The notes under the pieces were generated by a model that was given only the letters and a program-made list of their open reading frames with translations, did no database searches and was not told where the DNA came from. The translations under genes were made by a program, and so were the position numbers. This document shows positions 1-12,029 of a stretch of DNA of 64,000 nt, piece by piece; positions within the stretch are counted from its first letter, which is position 1; each line of letters opens with the position of its first letter. Location: NCBI GenBank assembly GCA_016808115.1, contig JAEQBH010006865.1:1-64000 (forward strand), given 5' to 3'. This DNA is from Tetrastigma voinierianum. Taxonomy: Eukaryota; Streptophyta; Magnoliopsida; Vitales; Vitaceae.

Positions 1-365
1 GAAAGATTAAAGTACATGTTCCTATGATTCTTCCTTTGGCACCATCCCTAATAATCACATTGTCCAAACGTGAGCATTGAAGGTTAGTCAAGATTTTCGG
101 TCATATGTTATGAACATCCACTATCAAAGTACCACCTTTCCTCACTCACGTTTCTTGTTGATGTGAAGGCACTAAGACTGGATTCTCATAACCCGATTAG
201 CAAATTTGGTTCGAACGGTCTTTTGGTTTGTGACTTTTGACTTTGGGGATCTTTTTCTCTCCATTCTTTGTTGTATTGTTCCTCTTGTTGTAGTAATGGA
301 GGTGTAAGCCTTGTGTCGGTTTATCATTTCTTGATTTCCTTGGTTCTTATCATCTGAGCTCTGAC
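1..365 (-). other. probable remainder of the copia gag/pol interior, unresolved
   Basis: This lies directly downstream of the copia Gag fragment in the minus-strand sense. No reading frame is long enough to assign a domain, and stops occur in all frames. It is assigned to the same element by position only. Confidence 0.25.
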
Positions 366-757
366 TTCGATCTCGTTATGACCTTATTTTCTTCTTTCTT
401 AAAATATACATATCTTGATTTTTCAAATATTTCTTCCAGAATATCACATGCTTCTTTTATAGATCAGCTTGATAGAATGCAGGCATCTATCATCCATATC
501 TTGTATTGGTGCATGAAGAGTAGTGAAGTTTCTTAAAGCTTCTTTTCTTTCTTCCTATTTCCATTATGGTTCAGGCTTGATCATGATTTTCACATTTTCA
601 ACTATGGTCAGGTTGGTCCATCCTGTCACTATGGATTGCCATACATCAATTCCGATGACGATATGGTAATTATGTGAATCTTCCAATATGCGTAGTTGTC
701 ATCATCAAGAAGTCGAGAACCTTTTGCGAATGTTTTTCACTTCATTGGATCCATGTA
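366..757 (-). pseudogene. Ty1/copia-type Gag (UBN2/DUF4219-like) fragment
   Basis: Read on the minus strand, this stretch gives the N-terminal half of a plant copia Gag, the nucleocapsid precursor that packages element RNA. Visible motifs in order are NYAYWKIH (about 697-674), IDVWQSIVTGWTNL (about 643-602), KPEP followed by a stop (about 565), a helix-rich stretch KEALRNFTTLHA, and SIKEACDILEEIFEKS (about 462-415). The order and spacing fit the Gag domain of TNT1-like plant elements. At least two in-frame stops and two frameshifts break it, and the C-terminal zinc knuckle is not evident before the window edge. The N-terminus faces right, toward a copia-type primer-binding site at about 7384-7396, so the leader seems to have been split by a nest of younger LTRs. 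Family assignment is by motif recognition only. Confidence 0.6.
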
Positions 758-1765
758 AACTTTTCATATGTAGATCAATCAAGAGAACTACAGCCTTCTT
801 ATAAGCTAAAGTATGTTTTGAAAAAGTGGGGGCAGACACGGAGATGAACTTCTTTAACTGTTTTTACGTCGTTGGTGGGCCCGATTTATATATATTTTCA
901 TAAAGAAGTAAACTTATAACATGTACATATAAAACAACCCTTTGTAGTGGTGTTAAACATATTTTATACGTATATCGAGTCCAATTTACTTGTTCTTATA
1001 CAATTCCTGTACAAAACTCTACATTTACATATACAAAAACAAATCAAAAACCTACTTAGGGTGGGCTTCTATTGTTACGTTATTGTACAGTGAGATCTGA
1101 GGAATCTGTGAATGTCTCTTAATTCCTCATAGATGAAACACCCGTGCTAAGCTTAAAACTTATTGGGAAACATATAACATATACAATAACTTATAAACTT
1201 ATGTGCTAACACGGATCATATGCATCTTTCCTTATCATTTGCATATTTCATACCTACTTTCGTGTTGCTGTTTCATATTATATTATATCATCTTCTATAA
1301 TTTTGTTTTTATGCATATATTCTAAAGCGTGGATCGAAAGATAGCGTATATACCCGAAAGTATCATCGCTGTCTTAACAGTGACCTATCACTATCTTGTA
1401 CTTAATGGCAGGCGTATATACGAAGAGTATCCTCATTATGCGAGACGATGACCTATGCCTATATTATGACTCATGAGACATTTATAATGACAACAGAGGC
1501 CTCTTTAATATTATGGGGCCCAACTATATCCTTAATCCCTACATGTGATGCTTACTTGTCCATCCGCTTTGGAATATATGCAGGAAATCAGGCTTACTAG
1601 GTTTTTATTTGAGTTAGAGATATCAAACTAATCATTTACATGTTTGTACTACTGTTCATGTGTTCATATTTCATATACCAACCCTTCTTTTATTTATTTA
1701 CTTCAAATACTTTACATCGAAATATTTCCCTCTAGACAAAGCTTCACTTTTGTCGTTTTCCTAGA

Positions 1766-2078
1766 TCCAATGGGGTCCAAATTTGAATACACTTATTTCA
1801 AGAAGATTTGTTCTCCTAGAAGTCTAATTTACACAAAAATTTGAATCACTCAATTTGAATGAGTGAAACTCAACTTATGGCCTAAATACAGTATGCCAAA
1901 AGATACCAAAACTATATCGAAGCGTAATAAGAAATGAGGTTTTTCTTGACAAATTTTCTGGGTCCAATGGGATCCAAATTTGAATACACTTATTTCAAGA
2001 ATATTTGTTTTCCTAGAAGTCTAGTTTACCCAAAAATTTGAATCACTCAATTTGGATGAGTGATGGCCAAGTTATGAC
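1766..2078 (+). repeat. two direct ~115-bp repeats, 197 bp apart
   Basis: Copy 1 (1766-1881) and copy 2 (1963-2078) both begin TCCAATGGG(G/A)TCCAAATTTG and run through CACTTATTTCAAGAA and AATCACTCAATTTG, with scattered differences. They lie inside the old LTR remnant. A similarly spaced pair occurs at 51331 and 51523 in another LTR, so this may be a recurrent LTR module. Confidence 0.8.
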
Positions 2079-2440
2079 CAAGACAAAAACGTGGGTTCTG
2101 GAAAATTTTTGACATCATCTCCCCTAAAACCCCAACATTTGCTTTGTACAAATATTCCTCAATTGAGGACCACAACTTGACTCAAACAACTAAAAAACCC
2201 TGACAGACGCTAAAACAATTAAATTCACACTTATACAAAGTTAGGGTTTGATGAAACCCCCAAACGAAATGCTCCAAGAAGTTAGGATGAGTTCTAACCT
2301 TATCTTTTTCTTCAAACTTGCTTTTCTCTCTCGCTTCCTTCCCTTCTCTTTGCTTGAACAAATAAAATCCAAAGATGGATTCTCCCTTCAAGCAGTGTCT
2401 CTCTCTCACTCTCTCTCTTTTCTCCACATGAGAAAATGCT

Positions 2441-2445
2441 CATTC
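2441..2445 (+). repeat. probable left target-site duplication CATTC
   Basis: The five bases immediately before the TGTAAAACCC LTR start are CATTC; the five bases after the GCGTCACA end at 7022 are CATTG (7023-7027). A 4-of-5 match supports one insertion spanning 2446-7022. Confidence 0.5.
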
Positions 2446-3189
2446 TGTAAAACCCGAGAAAAAAATTCAATTTTTCTGAAAATGGTAAAACGGTAATTTC
2501 GATTGAAAATCCATAATTTTCCTAGATCTCGGATGATGAAACGGACTTCACAGATGGAATTGTCTCACGGTCGAGTACCTGTCGAGATTTTGTCGAATTA
2601 GGAGCGATTGAGATTTCCATTTTCGAGGATCAGGGTAGCAGTGACATGACACTTGTTTGGATAGCTCATTAAGCCGTGTGTCCAAATGGAGAGGAAGAGT
2701 CAAATAGTCTAAGGGGTGGTCATGTCTGCCGCTTGATCGGTGAAAATCAAAGTTTTGGATAAGTGGATAAGGGAGGAAATCAAAAGAGCCAATGGTGAGG
2801 GTGACATGCGTGGCAGAGAGGGGACATCCCACTTGGTGGTTGGAGCTGGCCGTGAGAGGGAAAAAGTGGAGAGAAAAGAGAGAGGAAGAAAAGAGGAGAG
2901 ACAAGCTCCTCTTTCTCTCTATTTTCTGGAGTCGGCCGTCGGCGTTTAATGGCGAGGCAAAGTTAGGTCCTCACGGCGAGTGTGATAGAGCCGGAATCGG
3001 GAGACTGACCAATTCAAGAGGTAGAGAGTTTTCCTGCTTGATTTGTATTCTGGCAAAAATCCATCTAATGGCGTGGTTTTGTTTCCTTGGGGTCGTGAAT
3101 GGCCCTGGTGTTCAGTCCCAAAATTTTAGGATCGACAATGGGAATGTTGAGCCGACATGTAATCAGCGTGCGGCGATTTTTTCTAGTCA

Positions 3190-3612
3190 CTGGGCCCGGT
3201 AAGTTCGGCGACTAGGTTTTCTGGGTTCGCGACCAATAGAGCGGCGGGCCGGAGTCTCTCATAAGCAGCGTCGCGACACGGTAGCCACGAGCACGTATTG
3301 TGCATGCGACCGCGGTTGGCCATCTGCGACGAGCGTCTGAACATAAATGCGGCTCGCCTGGCTTCGCGGTAACCACGGCCAGGCCTCGTGAACGGCGGCG
3401 TACGCGTGATCGACAGCGCGACACGATCGGCGGCTCATGACACGATCGGCCGTAGCGACACATGGCCCCACACCGTCGAATCTTGTGACACATGGCCGTA
3501 GCGGTGAGACATAAGCCAGCGCCGCCGTGTCGGACATAAACTCTGAGCGCGGTCGTATTACGGCGACCTGCCCGGCCTACGTTGCGATAGAAGACTCTGT
3601 CGCGGCGAGTGG
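3190..3612 (+). repeat. G+C- and CpG-rich imperfect array in LTR
   Basis: A sharp G+C-rich block in AT-rich surroundings, with repeated GCGTCGCGACACGG, CACGATCGGC, GACACATGGCC and CTGTCGCGGCGAG-like words. It sits between the transcribed-leader-like part of the LTR and a poly-A tract at 3621. Overlapping frames on both strands here are by-products of few AT-rich stops rather than genes. Confidence 0.6.
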
Positions 3613-4791
3613 ACGATTCTGAAAAAAAAAAAAATTATTTTATTTTTTTCTTTGTTTCGTGTTTTGAATGTCGAGGCTGGGTGGTGCCTCGTTGGATTGA
3701 AGTCCCAATTCAAGGGACTTTTGCGTGTTATTGTTGATCATGAAATAACATGTGGTGCATGAAGATTTTATGTTGATGCATGCTTATTTGATGTGTTAAC
3801 ATGATGAATGGAATTAATGCATGTAACATATGTGGCATACTGCATTTCATATGCACTGGGGCATCGTCGAGTCGGGTGTAGGTGCATAGTAATGGTTGAT
3901 TCACCATTCTTGTTGAATGTGTGGTGAAAGACCCAACGATGAAAGACCCCCTCCTGGGGTGAAAGATCCAAATTTTTATTCGTGGTTAGATATATGTATC
4001 CAACGATGAAAGTTCGCGAAAGTGTTGGAAGGCATGAGAAGTTTATGGTGAGACCTTGGAAATTCGCTACCCAAATAACACACGGAATTTGATAGAATTC
4101 AAATGAGTATTGGAGGTCAGTCTAATGGGTTAATTCATTGGGTGAAACACCAATGACTGTGTTTTCACACTTGGCATTCTAAGTGTGAGGGAGTCGGTCG
4201 GGACTTGGGTTGTAGGCATGAGGAGTCACATCTCATGCATATCATGAATATTCCATATAGGGTTACATCATTTATGTGGAATATGACTAGATGTTTCATG
4301 TATGTCATTGCATGTGCATTTTAGGTGGGGAGTAGCCCTTGTAGGAACACTTCTCTATTGGGCGTTGCTCACCCCGTGGTGGGTAAACATATTTCAGGTA
4401 CTGGAGGTACGTCCGGAGGTGAGCATATTTGAGGATTATTGGGAAAAAGGCCGGGTTGTGGTCAGTTCCTATATTTTGTACTATAATGGACCGAATGTCC
4501 TGTGCTATGATGTAAATAATAAGTTTTATTAATACGAGCTTATTCGGTGGTTAGCATAGTGTTGATATTTTCTCGGACATTCTCTTGTATCGATCTAGTA
4601 ATACGATGGTAATATTTGATGAAATGTAAGAAAGAAAATTGGGAGTGCAGAGAAGAAAGAAAGAATAGACTCTTGCCCATTGTAGTTCTACGTCACTGAT
4701 AGAAAATTCTACGTCGCTGATAGAGACCTTAGGTAGTAGGTCACGACAGGAAATTCCTAATCGTGATAGCAACGGGGGCCAACGCTCGCGA

Positions 4792-6736
4792 TGTGACGCC
4801 TCAATTCCCGGGGGTCCCGTTGACCACCGTCAACCTGTAGAATACATGTGTCACATATCATGAGACCCATACATGAGTAAAATGGCCACATTGGCCCATA
4901 CATCCATACTCACAAAAATGTATATTTTATATAAAAAGGAGTTAATTGACAATTATCCATGGGTCTTTTACCAGATTTTTACAAAATACATAACAAGGCC
5001 ATATGGCCATTTCTTTGTCTCTAAGACCTCGGATGCATCCCATCCCCAGGTGAACCTTCGGTACCTGAAATAATTTTCCCTCGACAGGGTGAGCAATGCC
5101 CAGTAGTTGAATTATCCTGCATGGGTTACTCCCCAGCTAAGTGCCCATGTAATGGCAAACCAACATTCAAGAAAACACATATGTTCCTACTCAAATGTCT
5201 ACATGAAATGGATGAGAATGTGAATCACCCTTTCCCACTTCTCGAGCCCTCACTGACTCTCTCACGCATGCCTAAGCCAAGTGTGAGAAAACATCGTTTT
5301 CAAAACAAAAGGTTTTTGTTGTTGAAAACATAATATCGAGTTTCGGTAAAATCTATTGGACAACCCTCTGAGGTAAATTGCTGGGTAATTCTCCGAAACA
5401 GTCATGGGCTCGACGTGAGCGTTGGGCAAACTCACGAGAGCAATTCTTGAACCTTCCTTTGAGAATTCCTTTACTTAACCATTTTCCTTTTCTTTCATGT
5501 CATGCACTCACACCTATTGTTCTAGGTTGCCTCGGTGCATATGAAATGCATTATGTCATTTTCATACAACACATGCCAATATATCCATCATGCATATATT
5601 AACAAAATTCACATACTAACCGCAATGTTATTTATTCATAGCAATAGCATCAAAAATTAGCTCACATGGGCTAATTAATTAATTTCAATGGCTCACACAC
5701 GATTATATTTCATATAATTCAAACATCATGTTAACACATTAAATTAGTGCATTAACATATTATTTTCCACACAATTCAGCCATTCATTTTAAAAGCAAAT
5801 TCACATGGATGTTTTTGGTCCCGACACGTAAATCGGGATGTTTTTACTTGATCCTAAGCTGATGTGTGGGTTGTCCATGGATAGCCCCTTCATCAACCTC
5901 GGTTCCACTTCTTTGGAACCGAAATTCATGGCCATTTCTAGCCTCACAACACCCAAAACCACAATATAACACACATGTAAAGCACACGGGGACCATTTCG
6001 GTCAGAGATCGATCACAGGGCGTCGAAAGCAGTCCCAGTTCTTTATGGTCTAATTTTAGGTGCCCAACGACTTTCCTCACGGCCTCACACCATCTAAATC
6101 ATTAACAATGATTGAATCAAGTAGGAGAAAACCCCTACCTTCCGGAGTTTGTCGACACTCCACAAAACCGGTACCCACGCGTAGCTCTTGCGATTAATGG
6201 GGTAGCACGTCTCTTGGCTCATTGGGATCCCGACGGTCAGATCCTTAGGAAAATTTGGGGAAAGTTGGAGCCTCTCTCTAAAAATCCCTTCCTTTCTCTC
6301 TCTTTCCTTTTCTCTCTCTAATTTTCCCTCCCAAATCGTTTGGGAGAAGAGGGAAGTCGAATTTGGGTCCTCTCTCACTTCTGCGCGTGTCGATGTATTG
6401 ACAAATGGGATTACACCTTATCTCTTATCACTTTGCTTTGGATTTTTCGTGATGACGTCATGCGTGTGTCAACATAGCTGAGCTCGTGTTTGATAATTCG
6501 TACATGATACGTGCATCTTGGCCATTCGAAAATGTCTAAGTGTCATGTACCACCGTTACTTACTCGAAAAGCGTGAAATTATTTGTCTCGGAATTTGGCC
6601 GAAGTCGACGTGATATTTAGATTTCCGCGAGGCAGTTCCAACGGTGAAGTCCGTTTGTCATGCGATATCTAGAAGAATTTTGGATTCAAATTCCATTTAC
6701 CCTTTGAAAGAATTTGAATTTTCTCGAGGTTTCACA
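4792..6736 (-). mobile_element. minus-strand Tekay-like solo LTR nested in the 2446-7022 LTR
   Basis: On the plus strand it reads TGTGACGCCTCAATTCCCGG at the left and TTCTCGAGGTTTCACA at the right, so it runs from TG to CA as an inverted copy of the family LTR, 1945 bp. Internal landmarks: GGTGAGCAATGCCCAGTAG (5088), ATGGGTTACTCCCCAGC (5120), CTCTCACGCATGCCTAAGCC (5257), GTGCATATGAAATGC, GCTCACATGGGC, AGTAGGAGAAAACCCCTACC (6120) and ACCCACGCGTAGCTC (6173). The sequence on either side belongs to the host LTR. No clean target-site duplication is visible. Confidence 0.8.
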
Positions 6737-7027
6737 GTGAGCGTGCATACGGCCGTCTGACGCGTGCGGCCGCGCCTGCAGTTGATACCTAGAGCTTTGC
6801 GACCAAGGATCGTAGCGCGTGGGCTCATGTAATGAGACCATTCGAGTGCTGTGCGACCGGAGAATTCCACTGTGCAGATAGAGATCTAGTAGCGAAAAAA
6901 TCTCAATTTGACCCCGATTTGGGGTGTCACGCCACCTGATCGGTGTGGTGTTGGGTTACGAGCATCCACAGTCTTCCATGAGTTTCTTGGTCGTCAGCGA
7001 ACCCCGGGATTCGGGCGTCACACATTG

Positions 7028-7355
7028 ATAGACCCGTTTGGTCTTATCCCCAATTTTGGTCTAAGGCCTTGTTTGACCTTGCATTTTTAGTTAGTTTCCC
7101 ATTTTGCTCAAAGCCCTTCATCTCTCTTCATTGCACTTCAAATTATCTCATAAGTCCCATTTTGACATAAAAACTTCTTATACTCTGTTTGGTCGCATTT
7201 CTGATTTGCCCTTTTACCCTTGATTCTTGAATTTAATTTCCGAGTTGTTATCATTTTCACATTTAACAGTATAAATTCTGAAAAATTTCAAATTCAACAT
7301 ATATTATACCCTAAACTTGTTATAAAATGATTAGGGTATATTTCGAGGAATTACA
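7028..7355 (-). mobile_element. older minus-strand LTR, right part
   Basis: This follows the CATTG duplication and ends TTTCGAGGAATTACA, comparable to the TTTTCTCGAGTTTTACA ends of better copies. It is read as the continuation of the LTR interrupted at 2445. Confidence 0.35.
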
Positions 7356-7383
7356 ATCTCACTCAATAACTTAGAGTGACCCG

Positions 7384-7396
7384 TTCTTATACCAAT
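7384..7396 (-). other. probable copia primer-binding site (initiator Met tRNA)
   Basis: The minus strand reads ATTGGTATAAGAA, close to the ATTGGTATCAGAG start of the initiator-Met-tRNA primer-binding site used by most plant copia elements, with two changes. It is followed on the plus strand by TGATAGATATAAATG, a plausible LTR edge. Confidence 0.45.
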
Positions 7397-7965
7397 TGAT
7401 AGATATAAATGTGCGGTCCAAGTCATAGTCCTTAATATTCGGACTAAGATTTCGTTCGGACTATGCTACTGTGTCTAAACTCCCTTTGTGGGACTTAGTG
7501 TGTGTAGAGCATATGTAATACATTTTGTAATAAGATAAAGCACACAATTTTTACGTGGTTCGACAACCTTCTACTTCCATAGAGTTGTGCCCAGATGCTA
7601 GGATTTCCATTAATTTGATTTAGGGTTTACAATTAGTCTTATGTGGTACGAGACTCCCTCTCTACCCACGACCCTTCTTGAAAACTAATCACATAATACA
7701 CCAATCCCATAATACACCAAAATAAAATGAACAATATAAGAACCATCATCTTTCACCAGAGGTGAAAGGCTTTGCCGTTGATACCTCGGCCCAAGTATCT
7801 ACGCTCCCTACATCATGATACGTCCCGACTTAAAGCATTCTTTTTCAATTTCTTCCTCCTCAAATACGTATTGGTATCTTCAAGTCCAAATATAGATCTT
7901 GTATATTCGATTTGGAAGAGCGGATGGGTTGGATCATTATCCCGATATGACTCTAAACCTACGCG
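7397..7965 (-). mobile_element. copia LTR remnant
   Basis: Contains the TTTTTACGTGGTTCGACAAC block with GAGTTGTGCCCAGATGC and GATTTAGGGTTTACAA, words I associate with plant copia LTRs, next to the primer-binding-site-like sequence. The right side is cut by a Tekay-like LTR starting at 7966. The remainder may lie after 21070 but this is not demonstrated. No gene. Confidence 0.4.
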
Positions 7966-9389
7966 TGTACGAAAATTGATTTTCTAAGAAATAGTAAAAT
8001 GGTAATTTAGGTCAAAAATCTGAAAATTTTTCTAGATCTTGGATGATAAACAGAGACTTCATTGTTGGAATGATGCCCGCGAAATCTAGGCTAAGTATCG
8101 AGATTTGAGTCAAATTCCAAGGCAGTCGAAGATTTCATGTTTTTCGGGACACCAGGGTAGTACGGGACACTTGGCACGTGATGAGTGGCTCACAGTGTGC
8201 CACGTGTCAAGTGCAGAACCAGGCAAACAAGAGCTCAAGTGGGGCTCTTATGAGACATGTGTCACCACATGACTTGATGGAAATCCAAAGTGGATGGATA
8301 AGGAGATAAGGGTAATCCAAATGAGCCAATAAGGTGATGACACGTGGCATGGGAGGACATCCCACTTGACCAATCTTGGACCTACCGGTGGGATGGGGAG
8401 AGAGGGGGGAAAAGAGAGAAAAAAAGAGAGAAAAGATGGAGAGAGCTTTAGAGAGAGAAGCTCTACCTTCTCTCTAAGTTTCCCGGCGATCGGACCGGCG
8501 GTTTCGAGGGGCGGAGGAGGCGAGAGGGAAAGTTCATCCTCATGTGAGCCGCATCGAGACCCGGGAATCGGGAGTTTGACAAACTCAGAGGTGAGTCTTT
8601 CTCCCTCTTGAGTTTTAATCCTTGTCTAAGAACTATACGAATGGTTGGGGTGTTTGGGGTTGGAATGGTCGTACAGTTCAGTCCCAAAGACTTGGGACTG
8701 AGTGCTGAAGTTTCTAGGACTATTTTCGGACAGTCCGGACTGGATTGTGGACTTTCTTCGGGCAATTCGGAGCTAAGATCTTGTGTTTGTTTTGGGCAGC
8801 TCCGAGACGAATTGTAGGACTGTTGATTGGCCCATGTGTGCTGTTTTAATGTTATTTCTAAAGATGAATAACATGTTGATTGTGTGTAAATTATGTTAGT
8901 ATATGTGTATATGATATATTAACATGAATTCGGATGAAAATGGCATTTTTCATTTTATATTGCGAGGGACACCATAGGAATGTGGAGTGTAGTATGACAT
9001 GGTTTTTGGAAGAAATACATCGGAGGGTTGATATGAAAGCTATTTATCGGAGTATGTCCACTAAATTTTATCGGAGGGTTGTCCACAAAACTATTTATCA
9101 GAGTATGTCCACTAAACTATATCGGAGGGTTGGCCAATAAATTTTGATATCGGAGATTGTCCAATGAGTTTTCGAAAACAAATATCTTTGTTTTGAAAAC
9201 AGTTTTCCATACATGGCAAATGCATGTGTGAGGGAGTCGGTGAGGACTCGAGACATAGGGCAAAGCATGTAGACATTCGAATAGGAATCTGCAAAATTCT
9301 ACTTGAATGTGTGTGTTTGCCATTGCATGAGCACTAAGGTGGGGAGTAATCCATGTAGAAAAATTCAAATACTAGGCATTACTCACCCT
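7966..9389 (+). mobile_element. plus-strand Tekay-like LTR, left part (split by element A)
   Basis: It starts TGTACGAAAATTG, then CTAGATCTTGGATGATAAAC (8034), a purine-rich GAGAGAGGGGG tract, a leader-like block GAGTTTGACAAACTCAGAG (8571), ATCGGAGGGTTG repeats (9018-9130), GTGAGGGAGTCGGTGAGG (9229) and AGGTGGGGAGTAATCC (9338), and stops at ATTACTCACCC (9389). The expected next block, CCGTG-TTGGGG, is found at 18326. Element A therefore inserted into this LTR. Confidence 0.75.
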
Positions 9390-10149
9390 GTAAACCCCCA
9401 CATGTCTAAATATCAATAATCGTTCAATTAGTTTTACCTATTAAATCAAAGTATAAGAATGAAAAATATAAAAATGGTTACATAAATCATAGAAATAAAG
9501 GTTTTTAGGTTAAAATAACATTAAAAATGAATGCAGACGTTGAAAAACCTTAGAGAGTAGTCTATGGGCGAATTTGAGAGTGTAGTGGCAAAATTGTAAT
9601 TTTGAAGAAAGCAAAATACCCCCATGAGCAGTGATTTTGAGAGGCGTTGGATAAAAACCCAGGCTTTTCTTCTCTTTCATATTTTCTCCACTGTATACCC
9701 ACACCTCTTGAAGCCCTAGGGATCGTTGGAGAAAGAAGAAAGGAAGAAGCCCAGAACTAGAGATTTAAGGGCAAATGTGATACAAAAGCTTAAGATCTTC
9801 ATATCAACAAAGATTAAGGTAGGGGTTTTTCTCTCATTCACTTACATTAGAGCTAGAGTATGTATATATGTACGTTTGGGGCTATAAATGCGCTATATTC
9901 AAGGTGTTGAAACAATTCTCTCTGTGCATTCAGGAATGAAATTCATTCTTAAATGTGTTCTTTGGGGATTGATTTCTAACTCTTAGTGATTTGTGTAAGT
10001 AGTGAAATAACGTGGGTATGATCTCTTGTATTTTCCAACTATTTCTTGAATTGTTTTATGATTGTTTGTGGATTCTTAGAAGTTTTTCCAGTAAATTGGA
10101 GATATATGGAATGATTGGTTGTGAGATTGATGGTTGGTAAAATAAATTT

Positions 10150-10600
10150 TCTGGTATGGTGATTGAGGAATCCAGTGGGGGATTCAACTATATTGTGGGG
10201 GAGTCAAGCATATTGTGGGGATCGAAATATATGGTGGTGGATTCTTATATAGTTGGGGTTCTAATATGGTATGGGAGATTTTGACATAGTATGGGATTAT
10301 TATATAGAATGGGGGATTTTACGTAACATGGGGGATTACATATGGTATGGGGATTCTATAGTGATCCACGCGGATTCGACTCATCGAGACCAGGGTTTCA
10401 GTTTAAAGAAAAAAGTACTTCGATTTCGACTCACTCGAGAATGATTTCTTTATGGGGGATTTTTTATATAACATGGGGAATTCTTATATAGTATGGGGGA
10501 TTCTAATATAGTATGGGGGATTATTACATAGTATGGGGGATTCTTATATATTATGGGGGATTCCCATATAATATGGGTGATTCTAGTAGGGTGACTTGTT
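10150..10600 (+). repeat. ~20-bp GGGGGATT tandem array in element A 5' LTR
   Basis: Irregular repeats of a unit like TATGGGGGATTCTTATATAG, interrupted by a GATTCGACTCATCGAGACC-like insert near 10370-10440. The counterpart is at 16425-16860. Confidence 0.85.
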
Positions 10601-10654
10601 ATGAGATTGATTGCTGATAGGATAAATTCCTGGTATAGTGATTGGAAATTAAAA

Positions 10655-11185
10655 GGATGAATTAGAGGTTCCTTGTAAGGATGCTCAACCTATGCTCAAG
10701 AGGTTCCTTGTAAGGATGCTTGAGAAACACTACTATGATGAATGAGAGGTTCCTTGTAAGGATGCTCAACGTATACTCAAGAGGTTCCTTGTAAGGATGC
10801 TTGAAACACTACTATGATGAATGAGAGGTTCCTTGTGGATGCTTCCCGACCTATCTTTCAGAGGAGTTCTTTGTAAGGATGCTTGAGAAACAACTAACAT
10901 GATGAATAGAGAGGTTCCTTGCAAGGATGCTCAACTTATGCTGAGAGGTTCCTTGTAAGGATGCTTGAAACACTACTATGATAATGGAGGTTCCTTGTAG
11001 GATGCTCAACTTATGCTTTCAGAGGCTTGAGAAACACTACTATGATGAATGAGAGGTTAAGCACATGGGATGCTTCGACCTATGCTTTCAGAGGTTCTAG
11101 TAAGGATGGCAATCTTCTTATGAAGAGTGAGAGGTTTATTGCAAGGGTACTTTTATCTCGAGGTTCTGATAATGATGCTTGAGAA
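10655..11185 (+). repeat. GAGGTTCCTTGTAAGGATGC tandem array in element A 5' LTR
   Basis: Degenerate copies of an ~80-bp unit that contains GAGGTTCCTTGTAAGGATGC twice, once followed by CTCAACTTATG and once by TTGAGAAACACTACTATGAT. The 3' LTR copy at 16930-17525 is more regular (81-bp period). Confidence 0.9.
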
Positions 11186-12029
11186 ACAAAAAATAACGTG
11201 ATAGGGGTGGGATTCTTGTTTAGTATGCCCTTGCCAAAATAACGGTTAAAATGGTATTTGGTGAAACATTTTATAATTACATTTACAGCGTTGTTTGAGT
11301 GTACATTTACTTATGTGTTTCATATAAACTTGAATCTATTTGGAATGTCGGTGTTTTTATGCAAGTGTACATCTATGATATGTTATAAAAAAATGAGGCA
11401 AGCCCATTTTCATACTTTTAAAACCTTGTTGGAGTTTGGGAGGATTTTCATATAGAGCTTCGTGCTCACCCCTCCCCCCCCCCCCTTTTTCATATTTTAC
11501 CCTTTTCATATTTTACCCTTGAGGAGGTGGTAGGGCCCAGGAACCGCGCATTGGGAGGCCCACGAGGGGAATCTAAATCAGGGAGAACATGTAGAGCTAT
11601 CGGTTTTCTTTTGTACTAGACTAAGAGAATTATTTTTGAAATCATATGCAAAGTCTAGTATTTTGTTATTCCATTAACGTTATCATAGTTTAATTTTTTG
11701 GAAATGTAAATGCCATTGTTGGGCATATTCTTTTGTTATTGTGGCCATGGCTTGGCTTGTCTTTTGGTAGGTTATTGTGGGTATTGCATACGGTGAAGGG
11801 AAATCTTTTGGGATAATATTGTAAATATTTTATGGATAAATTGGCCCAATGTGGGTGATGTATTATAATCACACAGGTTGTGTTTTGGGTAGAGCTCCCT
11901 GAACAAAGGAGACTCTGCCCGAATTTTGTTAAATTAAGGACCCCTAGTCGTTTATGGGTTTTATTAGTGTTCTCATGGTGTAAATGGTTGTTAGTATGTA
12001 ATGACGTCGAAGTGTTGGCGACACAAAGT

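Larger units (their letters stand above)
863..2445 (-). mobile_element. older minus-strand LTR, left part (interrupted)
   Basis: The right part resembles the promoter-proximal part of the other minus-strand LTRs: a pyrimidine-rich CTCTCT tract near 2400, preceded by a CCAAGAAGTTAGGATGAG block comparable to AAGTAGGAAGAATTC elsewhere. The sequence seems to resume at 7028 and end at 7355 in GAATTACA, like the TTTTACA ends of related LTRs. Adding both parts gives about 1.9 kb, the same size as the LTR at 4792-6736. The left edge near 863 (TTTACGTCGTTGG) is a guess. 758-862 shows nothing recognisable. Confidence 0.35.
2446..7022 (+). mobile_element. plus-strand Tekay-like solo LTR, itself invaded
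   Basis: It starts with TGTAAAACCCGAGAAAA, the 5' end seen in the related LTRs, and ends CCCCGGGATTCGGGCGTCACA-like at 7022. Landmarks in LTR order are CTAGATCTCGGATGATG (2523), a G+C-rich array (3190-3610), poly-A (3621), CATATGCACTGGGGCATC (3849), GTGAGGGAGTCGG, GGTGGGGAGTAGCCC (4323), GGTACTGGAGG and GGCCGGGTTGTGG. A minus-strand LTR (4792-6736) interrupts it, and a second terminus-like block (CCCCGATTTGGGGTGTCAC, to 6930) suggests one more embedded LTR end. No pol is present, so it is read as a solo LTR. Confidence 0.7.
9390..12025 (+). mobile_element. element A 5' LTR
   Basis: A 2.6 kb LTR. In order: a conserved A+T-rich head matching 15651 onward, a ~20-bp GGGGGATT array, an 80-bp GAGGTTCC array, a C11 homopolymer near 11474, a TGGCCATGGCTTGGCTTG block (11742) and the RNA-end-like block AAAGGAGACTCTGCC (11904). 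It ends about CGACACA, four bases before the primer-binding site. Confidence 0.85.

Noticed and set aside
2548..3202. overlapping 118-aa and 136-aa frames on both strands
   Set aside because: Within an LTR; no motif, and equivalent positions in related LTRs are not open.
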